The notes under the pieces: generated by a model
The model's database searches: none
What the model saw: the letters and a program-made list of their open reading frames with translations, nothing else
What the model was told of the DNA's origin: nothing
Assembly: GCA_032158295.1 (NCBI GenBank)
Contig: CM063255.1
Span: 19,985,094-20,049,093 of the forward strand
DNA length: 64,000 nucleotides
Origin: Pycnopodia helianthoides
Lineage: Eukaryota > Echinodermata > Asteroidea > Forcipulatida > Asteriidae
Direction of reading: 5' to 3'
Program-made: the position numbers and the translations under genes
Part shown: piece after piece, positions 48,890-60,640 of the stretch
How positions within the stretch are numbered: position 1 is the stretch's first letter
Layout of the letters: the number at the start of each line of letters is the position of its first letter

Positions 48890-49262
48890 GACTTGGACAA
48901 ATACACGTGGTATTTGGAGTCTTACTCCCGGCCGGGGTCACAGCTGGTGGTTGATCTTAAAGGTGCATCAGGCTCCCTAATCATTGGGATGGTACTGGTG
49001 TTATCACAATTATGGTTGGCTAAACGGGAGTAGTTCCTAGTCTAGGCTAGGGGCCGCGTTAGTACTGTAGGGGACGTATCCCCAAGGAGGGGGTGCGCGG
49101 ACCGGGCGCTCTGAAAAGAGTACGAAGGCCCCAAAGATCGGGGAAGCGTCGTGGGGCTGGTATCCTGGGACCTGCACGTGGTGGCCCTGCTTAAGACTAA
49201 CCGAACCAGGATGATATTGGCAAAATTAAACTGCTTGCGATGGTGCACTTATAAACCATAAG
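48890..49262. other. GC-rich conserved block, left arm
   Basis: From aaaagggacttggacaaatac through tagggg ccgcg, gtgcgcggaccgggcgctct and gggaagcgtcgtggggctgg to gcttgcgatggtgcactt. By eye it differs from the right-arm copy (52282-52666) at one position in about 370, while neighbouring arm sequence differs at about 5-8 per 100. Short open frames exist on both strands but none resembles a known protein. It is not recognisable as rRNA or snRNA. Nature unknown. Confidence 0.6.
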
Positions 49263-50344
49263 TTAATTTTAATAAATTTACTATTTAATTAATGTATTAG
49301 TAGCATCAGGCATGATATTTTTCCTTCTTCAATTAGATTTCTGATTTCTCTGCCTTAAAAAAAACAAACAGAGAAATTGTTTATTAGTTGGCCTGAAGGT
49401 TGTCAGAGCCTCTCATATGTAGGTCAGCCCATGTACTCCATCAAATTGACCTACTTTTTTCCAAGAGTCAAATATCATGCCTGTAACATACATGTGTTAT
49501 TTTCAAGCAAATTTGAAGAATCCTTGATTCTGAATTCTCGAATCAAGGGGAAATCAGAGTGTTTTATTATCCTAAAAGTATTGTGCAGCCCATATCACAC
49601 CCTGAGTATTGCCTATTTTAAGCTGTGCATCAAGTTTGTTTGAAGATAAACTCTTATCACACACGTGCGAGTGGATTACCGTAAAGTATAGCTTGTCTGC
49701 ATCCAATATCCAGCTGATAGCCTTGTTGGATATGGAATGCAGAAGTGCCATATTTTTCCATATTTCACTCAAGCTTGTGTGATGATAAGTTAAAATAAAA
49801 ACATAATGTCATTTTGGCTCAGTTCAGTAAAGGTCCAATTTACACTTTGTATGGGTTTTGCAAAGTTATTTGCTATTTTTTAGCCCCTTGATTCAAAACG
49901 GAAATTGTTTGGAGAAAAGAAACATCCACATGATTTTTATTTTGTTTTGTGCAGATTGAAAAGCATTTAACGCCCCTTCAATTTGTATTATGAAACTGCA
50001 ATTAAAGACCTTAATATCACTGAGCCGATATATTATGTATTCGTCACTTTTTGAAGTTTATTTTTTATATGAATTTTAAGATTATGCTAATATTCATTCC
50101 AAAAGAAACCCACTACACAAAACTGGCATTTAAACTAGAAGTGCCTGGTTTACCTTTTTGAAATAGGCGATCTATTTGGTTCAAAAACATTGATTCAAAT
50201 ATGTAGAAAACACATATTATTTCACGGCAAACTGCCCTCAATGAAGATGTGGATTTACAGTATACGTTTCAGCTGCACTTACTTTATGGGTTGCTGAGAA
50301 CATAAGCAAGGCATGCTGTATGCGAGAATGAGAATACTGTATCT

Positions 50345-50580
50345 AATTTGTATAGATAGTTCCCAGTAATCGCCATCTTTACGGGCAAATTGCATTTTGG
50401 CTTGCAGATGCGTGAAACGCTTAACTTATTAATGCAGCCGCATTGTTCACTGACCAATCCTGCAATGAGTTTCGTGAAGTGCGCGCGTGTTGCATGCCGT
50501 AGTCTTACACGAAACGCACGACTGTTTGTTCTAAACTGCCCGTAAAGATGGCCGATTTACGTCATACTGCAACCTATCTA
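50345..50580. mobile_element. Hairpin element inserted in the left arm
   Basis: The inner inverted repeats cgccatctttacgggca and tgcccgtaaagatggcc lie near the ends, flanked by tatagatag and ctatctata. The right arm lacks this segment between gttgctgagaac and the ttgtg...tgctcaataaacatttt sequence. Confidence 0.65.
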
Positions 50581-52281
50581 TATTTTGTGTTCTGCTCAAT
50601 AAACATTTTAAAGAGTCTGATGTTTTATTCCTGTCTCCGAGTTCAACATAAGTTTATCATAATGGTTGCCGGTGAAAGAAAGCATTAACTGGAAACATAG
50701 CTGTTGCTGACCAACAGTGTTTGCAAAACCTAATTTGTGGTCAGGGGTAGCCATTATGGTAAACTTAGTAAACTACATAAATTCTTAAAATTAAGTTGGG
50801 GGGGGGCTGATGAGCAGTAGTCTCCAACCAATGCGTCCAAGACATGCTAAATTGTAGTCTCCATTCAATTCATTTCCCACCAATAGAGGGCGTTTTGACA
50901 ATGCTTAAAGTTTAGCCTCTGTTCTAGGTGGGGTGGGGGTGAACCAGCGATAAATAGTAGGCTCCAATCAATGCCCCCCCCCAAAAAAAAAATTTCTTAA
51001 AAGTTGATTGAAGAAATTCATGTATTTTTTTAACTTTACCACAAAATTTGATTTTGCGAACAGTTGGTAGTACCAGTTAATATTTCTTTTACTGGCTACC
51101 ATTGTAATTAATTTAAGTTGAACTCTGAGACAGGAATGAAACATCAGACTCTCTAAAATGTTTATTGAGCAACTCACAAAATAAATTCGTTCTCAGCAAC
51201 CATTACCGCAAATTGAATTCATGCTGCCATGTTGTAACTGTAACTTACTTAAAATAATTTATGTTTGCTAGATATGAAACAAAGCTCACGAACAATTTTC
51301 AACTTATGCCTGTGACAGTTCTTGCTTCAAATTATTGAAAATATTTTAATGTTTAATTTGAAACATATTGTATATTTAAGAAAATTAAAACAGGCACTTC
51401 CAGATCAACTGCAACAGTTTTGTATAGTGGGTTTCTTTCGTAATGAATATTTGAATAATCTTCAAGTTCATATAAAAAATAACCCGCAAAAAGTGACTGA
51501 TACATAATATATTGGCTCAGTGATATCATGGAGAGCTCCATGGTGATATTTAGGTCTTTAATTGCAGTTTCATAATACAATGTGAAGCCGCGTTAAATGC
51601 TTTTCAATCTGCACAAAACAAAATAAAAATCCATGTGAATGTTTCTCTCTCCAAACATTTTCTGTTTTGAGTCGAGGGGCTCAAAAATATGCAAAATAAT
51701 TTTGCAAAACCCATACAAAGTGTAAATTGGACCTTTACAGAACTGAGCCAATATGACATTATGTAATCATCACACAAGCTTGAGTGAAATATGGAAAAAC
51801 AAAGCACTTCTGCATTCCATATCCAACAAGGTTTTCAGCTGGATATTGGATGCAGACAAGCTATATTTTACGTTAATCCACTCGCACGTGTGTGATAAAG
51901 AGTTTATCTTCAAACAAACTTGATGCACAGCTTAAAATGGGCAATACCCAGGGTGTGATATGGGCTGCGCAATACTTTTAGGATAATAAAACACTCTGAT
52001 TTCCCCTTGATTCGAGAATTCAGAATCAAGGATTCCTCAAAATTGCTTGAAAATTACACACGTATGTTACAGGCATGATATTTGACTCTTGGGAAAAAGT
52101 AGGTCAATTTGATCGAGTACATGGGCTGACCTACATATGAGAGGCTCTGACAACCTTCAGGCCAACTAATAAACAATTTCCCTGTTTTTTAAGGCAAAAA
52201 AATCAGAAATCTAATTGAAGTAGGAAAAATATCATGCCTGATACTAATACATTAATTACATAATAAATTTATTAAAATTAA

Positions 52282-52666
52282 CTTATGGTTTATAAGTGCA
52301 CCATCGCAAGCAGTTTAATTTTGCCAATATCATCCTGGTTTGGTTAGTCTTAAGCAGGGCCACCACGTGCAGGTCCCAGGATACCAGCCCCACGACGCTT
52401 CCCCGATCTTTGGGGCCTTCGTACTCTTTTCAGAGCGCCCGGTCCGCGCACCCCCTCCTTGGGGATACGTCCCCTACAGTACTAACGCGGCCCCTAGCCT
52501 AGACTAGGAACTACTCCCGTTTAGCCAACCATAATTGTGATAACACCAGTACCATCCCAATGATTAGGGAGCCTGATGCACCTTTAAGATCAACCACCAG
52601 CTGTGACCCCGGCCGGGAGTAAGACTCCAAATACCACGTGTATTTGTCCAAGTCCCTTTTCGCAAT
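52282..52666. other. GC-rich conserved block, right arm
   Basis: Inverted copy of 48890-49262, essentially identical over its length; the one difference seen is in aaccaaaccagg against aaccgaaccagg. It is bounded on one side by the minisatellite and on the other by diverged AT-rich arm sequence. Confidence 0.6.
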
Positions 52667-52990
52667 CGAATCTCCGCACCACTTATAGAATCTCCGCACT
52701 ACCAATCGAATCTCCGCACTACCAATCGAATCTCCGCACCACCAATCGAATCGCCGCACGACCAATGCTCTCACTTTTTTGTTATAGCATATTGCCCAGA
52801 TCTCCAATTTAAAAATTCAAAATTTGCGTATGTGCTTGCTTGCAATGGTGCACTCATTTACAATGTGTTAATTGTACAGCGCTGCTAAAACAGCCCACTA
52901 TACGACGATAACAAAAAACATCAAAACATCAAACTAACAGTTACTCATCTAGAATATCTTACAATTGAAGAAAACAATTTGCTAGGTTGT

Positions 52991-53144
52991 TCATTCACGA
53001 TCCCTAGATGAACAAGATTTATTGATGACATTGATGATGATTTCATACGCGTTGCTCTCCTTCCTCCCTGAAGCTTTAAATTTAGGCGTCTGTAGAGGCA
53101 ATTCCATCTGCACACGCAGCATACAATTGGCTTCATCTCTGGCT
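52991..53144 (-). CDS. Candidate intact terminal exon, right arm
   Basis: On the minus strand the acceptor aacctttcag precedes one completing base and 50 codons starting ARDEANCMLRVQMELPLQTP, with FKASGRKESNAYEIII and ending SCSSRDRE, then TGA at 52993-52991. With the upstream exon 54026-53922 (ending in two bases AA) the junction codon is AAA, so the frame is continuous. Composition looks protein-like. The left-arm homologue is broken. I do not recognise the protein; it could be the 3' end of an unknown gene or a transposon-derived gene. Confidence 0.4.
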
Positions 53145-53921
53145 CTGAAAGGTTAAGTTTATACAGATAAAAATTGTATCAAGCCAAGAACCTCGGGTTG
53201 CTATATTCCTTGCAGGTGTTTTACAAAAATTAACCAACAAGGATCCCCTCCCTAGTGCTCGCTGGTGTTGATTTTGTCTGTATATGAATAAAATGTTTGA
53301 AGCAATTCATTGTTCCTTTTTTTTATAGCCATGATTCTTTTCTTATCCTTTTATACCACTCCATAAAATTAATACAGCTTGACTGAGATGGGGAAATAAA
53401 TAGAGTCGATATTTTAAAAACTATACTATTACAAAAAGAAAAAAAAATCATAATTTTAGCTTTCATCTTGGTGAACTACTATCTCCTTTACAGTAAATTC
53501 TACATGGAGGAATAATCCTCCATGGTTAAACAAACTCAATATTCTGCTTACTTTTATCAGTCACCAATAAACTTCACTTTAATAGTTGAACCTTTTGAAC
53601 AGTTATTTTAACCCACCATACAACTGTTTTACTTTGAATAAAATGGCCACTCATCAACCGTGCATCAGATCAATATTCATATTTATGCATCTCATTTATT
53701 CTTAAATTCTCAAAACCCAAAGACAAAAAAGCAACGCAGCCTGTCAACTCTAGAGATCCAAAGTAACAGTTTAAGAGTAAAAAAAAACCCTGTTCACACA
53801 TCTTTGTTAGGATTGCGCATGATTGGAGTTCCCTGCGAAGAGTGTTATGACTTAAAATTATAATGTGTACAGAGCACATAATGGGGGGGGGGGAAGAGAA
53901 AGATAAGGAAAATTTACTTAC

Positions 53922-54026
53922 TTTTTATGAATGCCTTTAACATCTACATATAATGATGGGCAGATATTGAGCTGATGGTGTGCACCTGTACACCTTAGAA
54001 GTCTACTAGTTGATGGGTAGACATCA
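53922..54026 (-). CDS. Candidate exon, right-arm copy
   Basis: 105 nt on the minus strand between tttttag and gtaagtaa, open as DVYPSTSRLLRCTGAHHQLN and onward to KGIHK. It is homologous to 46367-46477 minus six bases, and joins in frame to 53144. Upstream of it in transcription direction lies the right-hand cassette array. Confidence 0.4.
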
Positions 54027-54130
54027 CTAAAAAATGAAATGGCAAAAACAAATTTATACAATTAACTTACATACAAATGTGTATTATATACAAAAACATT
54101 TTCAGCTTTTGACTGGCAAATTGCTTTACG

Positions 54131-57100
54131 ATGTTATCTGACAAGTGCATCTTGGAAAATTACACTTCCCTCTTACACATGTCTATTAAATTTTTGTGAC
54201 AGAGCTCACCTTTTAATAAAAAAGGTTTAACACTCGACTTCAAATTTTTCAAATAGAAGTGCCCTTTGCAAAATTGAAAATGCCCTTGCCCTCTCAAAGA
54301 TGAAATTCCAAGCCTGTGTTGTACAAATCTCATGTGGCAAGGTACTGTGGAATCCTTCAAATTTCAGAGGCTGAGAATGTATGAGCTTTCCAAACAATGC
54401 GAACATGAATACACAATGATATTTTGATGTTTAAAAGGAATTTACCTTTAATTGGAGAGGGCATCAATATGCAGATCTCTGACATCTACTTGTTGACGGG
54501 TAGATCTCTTTGGAGATGGCAAGTCTCAGCTGTACACATTTGAAAAAAACAATGAAGTGACATTTTTTTGTGAAGGAGGTGATACATTATCACAAGATGA
54601 TAACTTTTCCCTCCACTATTTTTCCATTTAAGATGTAACTTACACTTGTTATTTCAAGCTGGAAGTGATGCAACGTTATAGAGTTTTAGTTAGTTTTAGC
54701 TTAGGAAAAATACAGTGGGCCTCTCACACATGTCCATTAAATTTTGGTGACAGAGCTCACCTTTTAATAAAAAAGGTTTTCTTAACACTTGACTTCAAGT
54801 TTTTCAAATGGAAGTTAAAGATGAAATTCTGGGCCTGTGTTAGACAAATCCCATGTGGCAAGGTACTGTAAATTCCTTCAAATTCCAGAGGCTGAGAATG
54901 TATGTGCTTTCCAAATAACGCAAACTAGAATACACAATGATATTTTCATGTTTTAATGTTTAAAAGGAATTACCTTTTACTGGAGAGGGCATCAATTTGC
55001 AGATCTCAGACATGTACTTGTTGACGGGTAGATCTCTTTGGAGATGGCAAGTCTCAGCTGTACACAAACAAAAAACAAGAAAGTTACATTTTTTGTGATG
55101 GAGGTGATACATTATCACAAGATGATTACTTTTCCCTCCACTTTTCTTCCATTTATGTAACTTACACTTGTTATTTTAAGCTGGAAGTGATGTCACTTTA
55201 TAGAATGTTGGTTAAACAATGCTTTTGTCGAGCAAATTGCTATAGGATGTTATCTGACATGTTCATCTTGGAAAATTACAGTGGACCTCTCATCACACAT
55301 GTCCATTAAATGTCGGTGACAGAGTTGACCTTTTAATAAAAAAAAGTTTTCTTAATACTGGTTCCATGTTTTTCAAATGGAAGTGCCTTTGCCCTCTTAA
55401 AGATGAAATTCTAGGCCTGTGTTAGACAAATCTCATGTGCCAAGGTACTGTAAATTCCTTCAAATTCCAGAGGTTGAGAATGTATGTGCTTTCCAAAGAA
55501 TGCAAACTAAAATAAACAATGATGTTTTCATGCTTTAATGTTTAAAAGGAATTACCTTTTACTGGAGAGGGCATCAATATGCAGATCTCAGACATCTACT
55601 TGTTGACGGGTAGATCTCTTTGGAGATGGCAAGTCTCAGCTGTACACATTTGAAAAAAACAATGAAGTGACATTTTTTTGTGAAGGAGGTGATACATTAT
55701 CACAAGATGATAACTTTTCGCTCCACTATTTTTCCATTTAAGATGTAACTTACACTTGTTATTTCAAGCTGGAAGTGATGCAACGTTATAGAGTTTTAGT
55801 TAGTTTTAGTTTAGGAAAAATACAGTGGGCCTCTCACACATGTCCATTAAATTTTGGTGACAGAGCTCACCTTTTAATAAAAAAGGTTTTCTTAACACTT
55901 GACTTCAAGTTTTTCAAATGGAAGTTAAAGATGAAATTCTGGGCCTGTGTTAGACAAATCCCATGTGGCAAGGTACTGTAAATTCCTTCAAATTCCAGAG
56001 GCTGAGAATGTATGTGCTTTCCAAATAACGCAAACTAGAATACACAATGATATTTTCATGTTTTAATGTTTAAAAGGAATTACCTTTTACTGGAGAGGGC
56101 ATCAATTTGCAGATCTCAGACATGTACTTGTTGACGGGTAGATCTCTTTGGAGATGGCAAGTCTCAGCTGTACACAAACAAAAAACAAGAAAGTTACATT
56201 TTTTGTGATGGAGGTGATACATTATCACAAGATGATAACTTTTCGCTCCACTATTTTTCCATTTAAGATGTAACTTACACTTGTTATTTCAAGCTGGAAG
56301 TGATGCAACGTTATAGAGTTTTAGTTAGTTTTAGTTTAGGAAAAATACAGTGGGCCTCTCACACATGTCCATTAAATTTTGGTGACAGAGCTCACCTTTT
56401 AATAAAAAAGGTTTTCTTAACACTTGACTTCAAGTTTTTCAAATGGAAGTTAAAGATGAAATTCTGGGCCTGTGTTAGACAAATCCCATGTGGCAAGGTA
56501 CTGTAAATTCCTTCAAATTCCAGAGGCTGAGAATGTATGTGCTTTCCAAATAACGCAAACTAGAATACACAATGATATTTTCATGTTTTAATGTTTAAAA
56601 GGAATTACCTTTTACTGGAGAGGGCATCAATTTGCAGATCTCAGACATGTACTTGTTGACGGGTAGATCTCTTTGGAGATGGCAAGTCTCAGCTGTACAC
56701 AAACAAAAAACAAGAAAGTTACATTTTTTGTGATGGAGCTGATACATTATCACAAGATGATAACTTTTCCCTCCACTATTCTTCCATTTATGTAACTTAC
56801 ACTTGTTATTTCAAGCTGGAAGTGATGCCACGTTATAGGAATAAACAATAAACAATAAACAATGATATTTTCATGTTTTAATGTTTAAAAGGAACTACCT
56901 TTTGTGAGGCAAATTGCTATAGGAATAGGATGTTATCTGACGTGGTCATCTTGGAAAAATACAGTGGGCCTCTCGCACATGTCCATTAACTTTTGGTGAC
57001 AGAGCTCACCTTTTAATAAAAAAGGTTTTAACACTTGACTTCAAGTTTTTCAAATGGAAGTGCCCCTCGCAAAATGAAAATGCCCTTGCCCTCTCTAGAA

Positions 57101-57760
57101 ATTACAGGCCTGTGTTGGACAAATCTTGTGTGGCAAGGTACTGTGATTTTTTTTTCAAATTTCAGAGGCTAAGAATGTATGTGCTTTCCAAACAACGCGA
57201 ACATGAATATACTTTTTAAAAAATCATGATTGATGTTTGAAAAGAAAATACCTTTTACTGGAGAGGGCATCATTTTGCAGATCTCAGACATGTACTTGTT
57301 GACTGGTAGATCTCTTTGGAGATGGCAAGTCTCAGCTGTACAAAAACAAAAGAACAATAACATGACATTTTTTGTGAAGGAGGTGATACATTATCACAAG
57401 ATGATAACTTTTCCCTCCACTATTCTTCCAATTATGTAACTTCCACTTGTTACTTCAATCTGGAAGTGATGCCATGTTATAGAATTTTAGTTAAACAATG
57501 CTTTTGTCAGGCAAATTGCTATAGGATGTTATCTGACATGTTCATCTTGGAAAAATACAGTGGGCCTCTCACACATGTCCATTAAATTTTGGTGACAGAG
57601 CTCACCTTTTAATAAAAAAGGTTTTCTTAACACTTGACTTTAAGATTTTCAAATGGAAGTGCCCTTTGCAAAATGAAAATGCCCTTTCCCTCTCAAAGAT
57701 GACATTCCAGGCCTGAGTTTGACAATGATCATGTCGCAAGGTACTGTAGAATCCTTCACA
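54131..57760 (-). repeat. Exon-cassette tandem array (right), inverted
   Basis: Six cassette copies on the minus strand near 54530, 55058, 55643, 56168, 56697 and 57338, with the same splice-like borders as the left array. Blocks around 54545-55090, 55655-56190 and 56180-56730 are almost identical (a 68-codon frame is repeated exactly or nearly so at 54665, 55775 and 56300), showing recent duplication by 1110 and 525 bp. The array ends abruptly at about 57760, within the second exon-like segment of a unit, just before the transposase-like gene. Confidence 0.88.
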
Positions 57761-57767
57761 GATTGGG

Positions 57768-57775
57768 TATAAAAG
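57768..57775 (+). promoter_or_regulatory. TATA-like box before the transposase-like gene
   Basis: The sequence tataaaag lies just past the array end and 32 nt before the first ATG (57800). It is a good match to a TATA box, but there is no evidence that it is used. Confidence 0.3.
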
Positions 57776-57799
57776 TTTATATTTTGTTAATACAGACTC

Positions 57800-60640
57800 A
57801 TGGAAGAATGTACAAAGACTAAGAGGAACCGCAAAAAACTTCCAAGACAAGAAACTTCCAAGACAACAGTCATCTGACATAAAAAGTGGTCAACCAAGAA
57901 ACTTTATTTGCTGGAAGTTACTGATACTAACGAGGATGAAAACGGTGTAGTATTTTCTTGTACATCACAATTGTTTGGTCCAGTAAATATGATGCATGGC
58001 GTTTAGCCAGCAACATCATCGGACATTCCACGTGAATTTATAGCCACTACTGAAGAAGCAACAAATTTCTTCTATTCTCAACTCAAAATATCAATCAAGG
58101 AAGCATTGCACATTCAAAGGAAAACTGATAGTTCTGTGGTCATTCGCATGCCTATTTTAAAAAGACGGTTCCACAAACTTAAGTCTTTAGGCTCACTTTG
58201 TTCTTCAAAACCCCAACAATTTACAGCTATTACTGCCAGGACTTGGATAATATGTTAGGAAAAGGTTGGCACTATTGAGTTGTAAATGCAAATAGAGACT
58301 TTGCTTACGTGATGGAAGAAACAGTTACAGAACAATCTTATGACTGAAAAAATACATACAGACACCGGGGATACATGATTGTTTTCAGTTTTGTCCGTAG
58401 TCATGGAAATGCTCTAGATTTGGACAAATATTTGAGTCTGTTGTAGTATTTTTGAGCCATTCTGACATCTGGCAACAAGAAAAGCAATGCCAACCCTTCA
58501 TGATGAAAACTATCATATGGTCACTTTGAAAGTAAATAATTATTTCATTTACACTCAAGCAAAGTCCTGTAGGAATGGCCTCTTCAGCCAGAAAGTCTCT
58601 GTGCTATTTTAGATACTATCCTTTTGAAGCACCATACTACAGATCAAGTGGACATTCTGTATTACAAACGTTCAAAGAGAAAGTGAAATATACTTCGGGA
58701 ATCAAAATCATCTCGCAAGAAGGCTAGACTCCTAGAAAAATGGAAAAAGACTGAGTACGAGCTTAAATTGCCTCATCGTACAGGAAGCCCATCCAAACGA
58801 AAGGTACAGGAGTTAGAGGAAGAACCTAAAGAAGTGAGACAAGAACTGAACAAGAAACAGAAAGATCTGAAGATTGCTGAAGATGAAAACAATGATCTTA
58901 AATGTTCAATTAACCGTCTTGTAAATCCCCAAAAAGAAAAAGTGGTGAGAGAGAGAGCAATCTAAGCACAAAACTCATAAGTACTCAACAAAAAGCAAGA
59001 AATTAAGAAAAAAACCTTGAAGCAGTTAACTTGGCTCTTTCAGATTTTCGAAAGGTTTAACTCTGATTAACGTAACATTTAAGGATAAGTTCGATGAGGA
59101 AGTTGTGTTATGTTTGAGAAGATGGATGCACCATACCATCTCAGTGTTCAGTCGATGATCTGGACGATTTGTTTTCATTCTGGATAACCATAACATTACT
59201 AACAGAGGCTATCATGCCTTGGCACATCACATCAAGGCTTTACCAAGACTTACACATGTCACTTCAAGAACTAAACAAAACGTTTATGATTTCTGTACTT
59301 AATGGTTAATATATCCAGGTATATATGCAAGTCTGAAAGAATCACTACAACTCAAACTTGAAGATCCAAAAAGAAAACACCTAACTGAGAGCGGAACTGT
59401 ACTGATAAAATTAAGTGGTGACGAAATGAGGGTTACTTGCAAACAAATTTTTGTCAATGTGTCATTCACATTAGTTGGATGAAAGTGTTAGTATGTCTGA
59501 GCATGGTAACTATCTCCTTGCCATTGGAAAATGTTCTGAAAACAATTCTTCAATCAAAACAGCACTCCATGATCTGATTCAAGAATTTGAGGACCTAACG
59601 AGTATTGATGTGATGGGAGTCAAAGTTGACAAATACCTTGGTGGTGACCCCAAATTTTTTAATCAAATTATGGGGATTGCAGGCTTTGCAAGCAAATATT
59701 CATGTTTATGGTGCCATTGTGCTAAATCTGAAGGGTTTGACATGTCAAAAACATGGTCAATGACTGACCCAGACAAAGGTGCAAGAACCATCTGAGGAAA
59801 TAATTTAATGCTCCAAGAAGAAAATGTATGATAAGACTAAATTCAACTGCAAGGAAACCCCTCTGTTTGAATCTGTTCAAGTTCATCAAGTGGTGCCTGA
59901 TACTCTTCATTTATATTTAAGAGTTGGAGACCATCTTGTAAGCCATTTTATTTCATACCTTCAGACACTAAACAATGTGGCCAAAGTAGCGTCCACAACA
60001 AAATTACAAAAATGTGAAAATCTGAAACGGTTTCACACATTTGTTAGAGATGAAGTGAATAATATATCAGACTGGAAAATGTATGTGAAAGATAACAAAT
60101 TAGAATAAAGGTCATCAGAGGACCAGAACACAGAAGAGTGTTTCAAAAAATAGATCTATAGTCATTCTTATTCCATCCCATCCAAAACTATGGAGTAGCT
60201 TTCCAGAGCTTATGCAAGAAATCCGGAAAACATTAGGCATGTGTGAAATCGATACCTTTGCCAAAAAAAAGCATGTGCATGGGTGTCACTCTACTATGAA
60301 ACTTTCTGTAGTACTGTCATAACTCCATACATGCACATTTTACCCTGAATGTATAAAATTACACGGCATTAAAAAACGGCAACATATCCCATTTCTGTCA
60401 GCAAGGTTTGGAAAAAGTTAACAATCTTGTTATAAAGTGGTATCACAGATCTACAAATTAGTATCAGATAATGGCAAAGCAGCAGAGATTGCACTTGCTT
60501 CATGATAAACATAATTTTAAAGCCAGGTGGAATGTCAGGTGTAACTGCCAAAACTTTGGCACAACAAAAGAACATGTGGTTCTGTCATTGAAAATAGTTG
60601 CAAAGAGTAAAGTTGGAAATATCAACCAAGGTCTCCTGCT
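57800..60640 (+). pseudogene. Decayed transposase-like gene, intronless
   Basis: Coding traces run in one orientation with many stops and frameshifts. From MEECTKTKRNRKK (57800) they pass through SDIPREFIATTEEATNFFYS (about 58035), a basic segment PILKRRFHKLKSLGSLCS, and AITARTW. A coiled-coil stretch (58768-58965; VQELEEEPKEVRQELNKKQ) follows, then IKLSGDEMRV (about 59407), LGGDPKFFNQIMGIAGFASK with a CLWC pair (59475-59795), HQVVPDTLHLYLRVGD (59824-60108), and near 60370-60470 residues of a GNISHF-type and QQGLEKLNNL-like segment read across frames. The Asp-containing SGD and GGD motifs, a CxxC insertion, VPDTLH and a late Glu suggest an RNase-H-like DDE recombinase with a layout reminiscent of RAG1/Transib. 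That comparison is inference. The gene is not functional as it stands. Confidence 0.6.

Larger units (their letters stand above)
46261..50895. repeat. Left arm of the large palindrome (non-array part)
   Basis: Pairs in reverse complement with 50896-54100. Examples: 49251-49260 with 52284-52293, 50020-50148 with 51392-51520, 46367-46477 with 53922-54026, and 50600-50650 with 51115-51170. Insertions at 47128-48250 and about 50345-50580 make it longer than the right arm. The centre is near 50895, where gggggggggctgatgagc faces its complement around 50950-50990. Confidence 0.88.
50896..54130. repeat. Right arm of the large palindrome (non-array part)
   Basis: Reverse-complement partner of 46261-50895. 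It is shorter because it lacks the 1123-bp element and the 236-bp hairpin element. It contains the intact candidate terminal exon (52991-53144), the GC-rich block and the smaller minisatellite. Confidence 0.88.

Noticed and set aside
48890..49262. Ribosomal RNA, snRNA or mitochondrial insertion
   Set aside because: High GC and strong conservation suggested it, but no recognisable rRNA or snRNA core, Pol III boxes or mitochondrial coding frame could be found.
57800..60640. Intact host gene with many exons
   Set aside because: Breaks are stops and frameshifts within continuous homology, without splice-site pairs at the breaks; fits a decayed intronless element.
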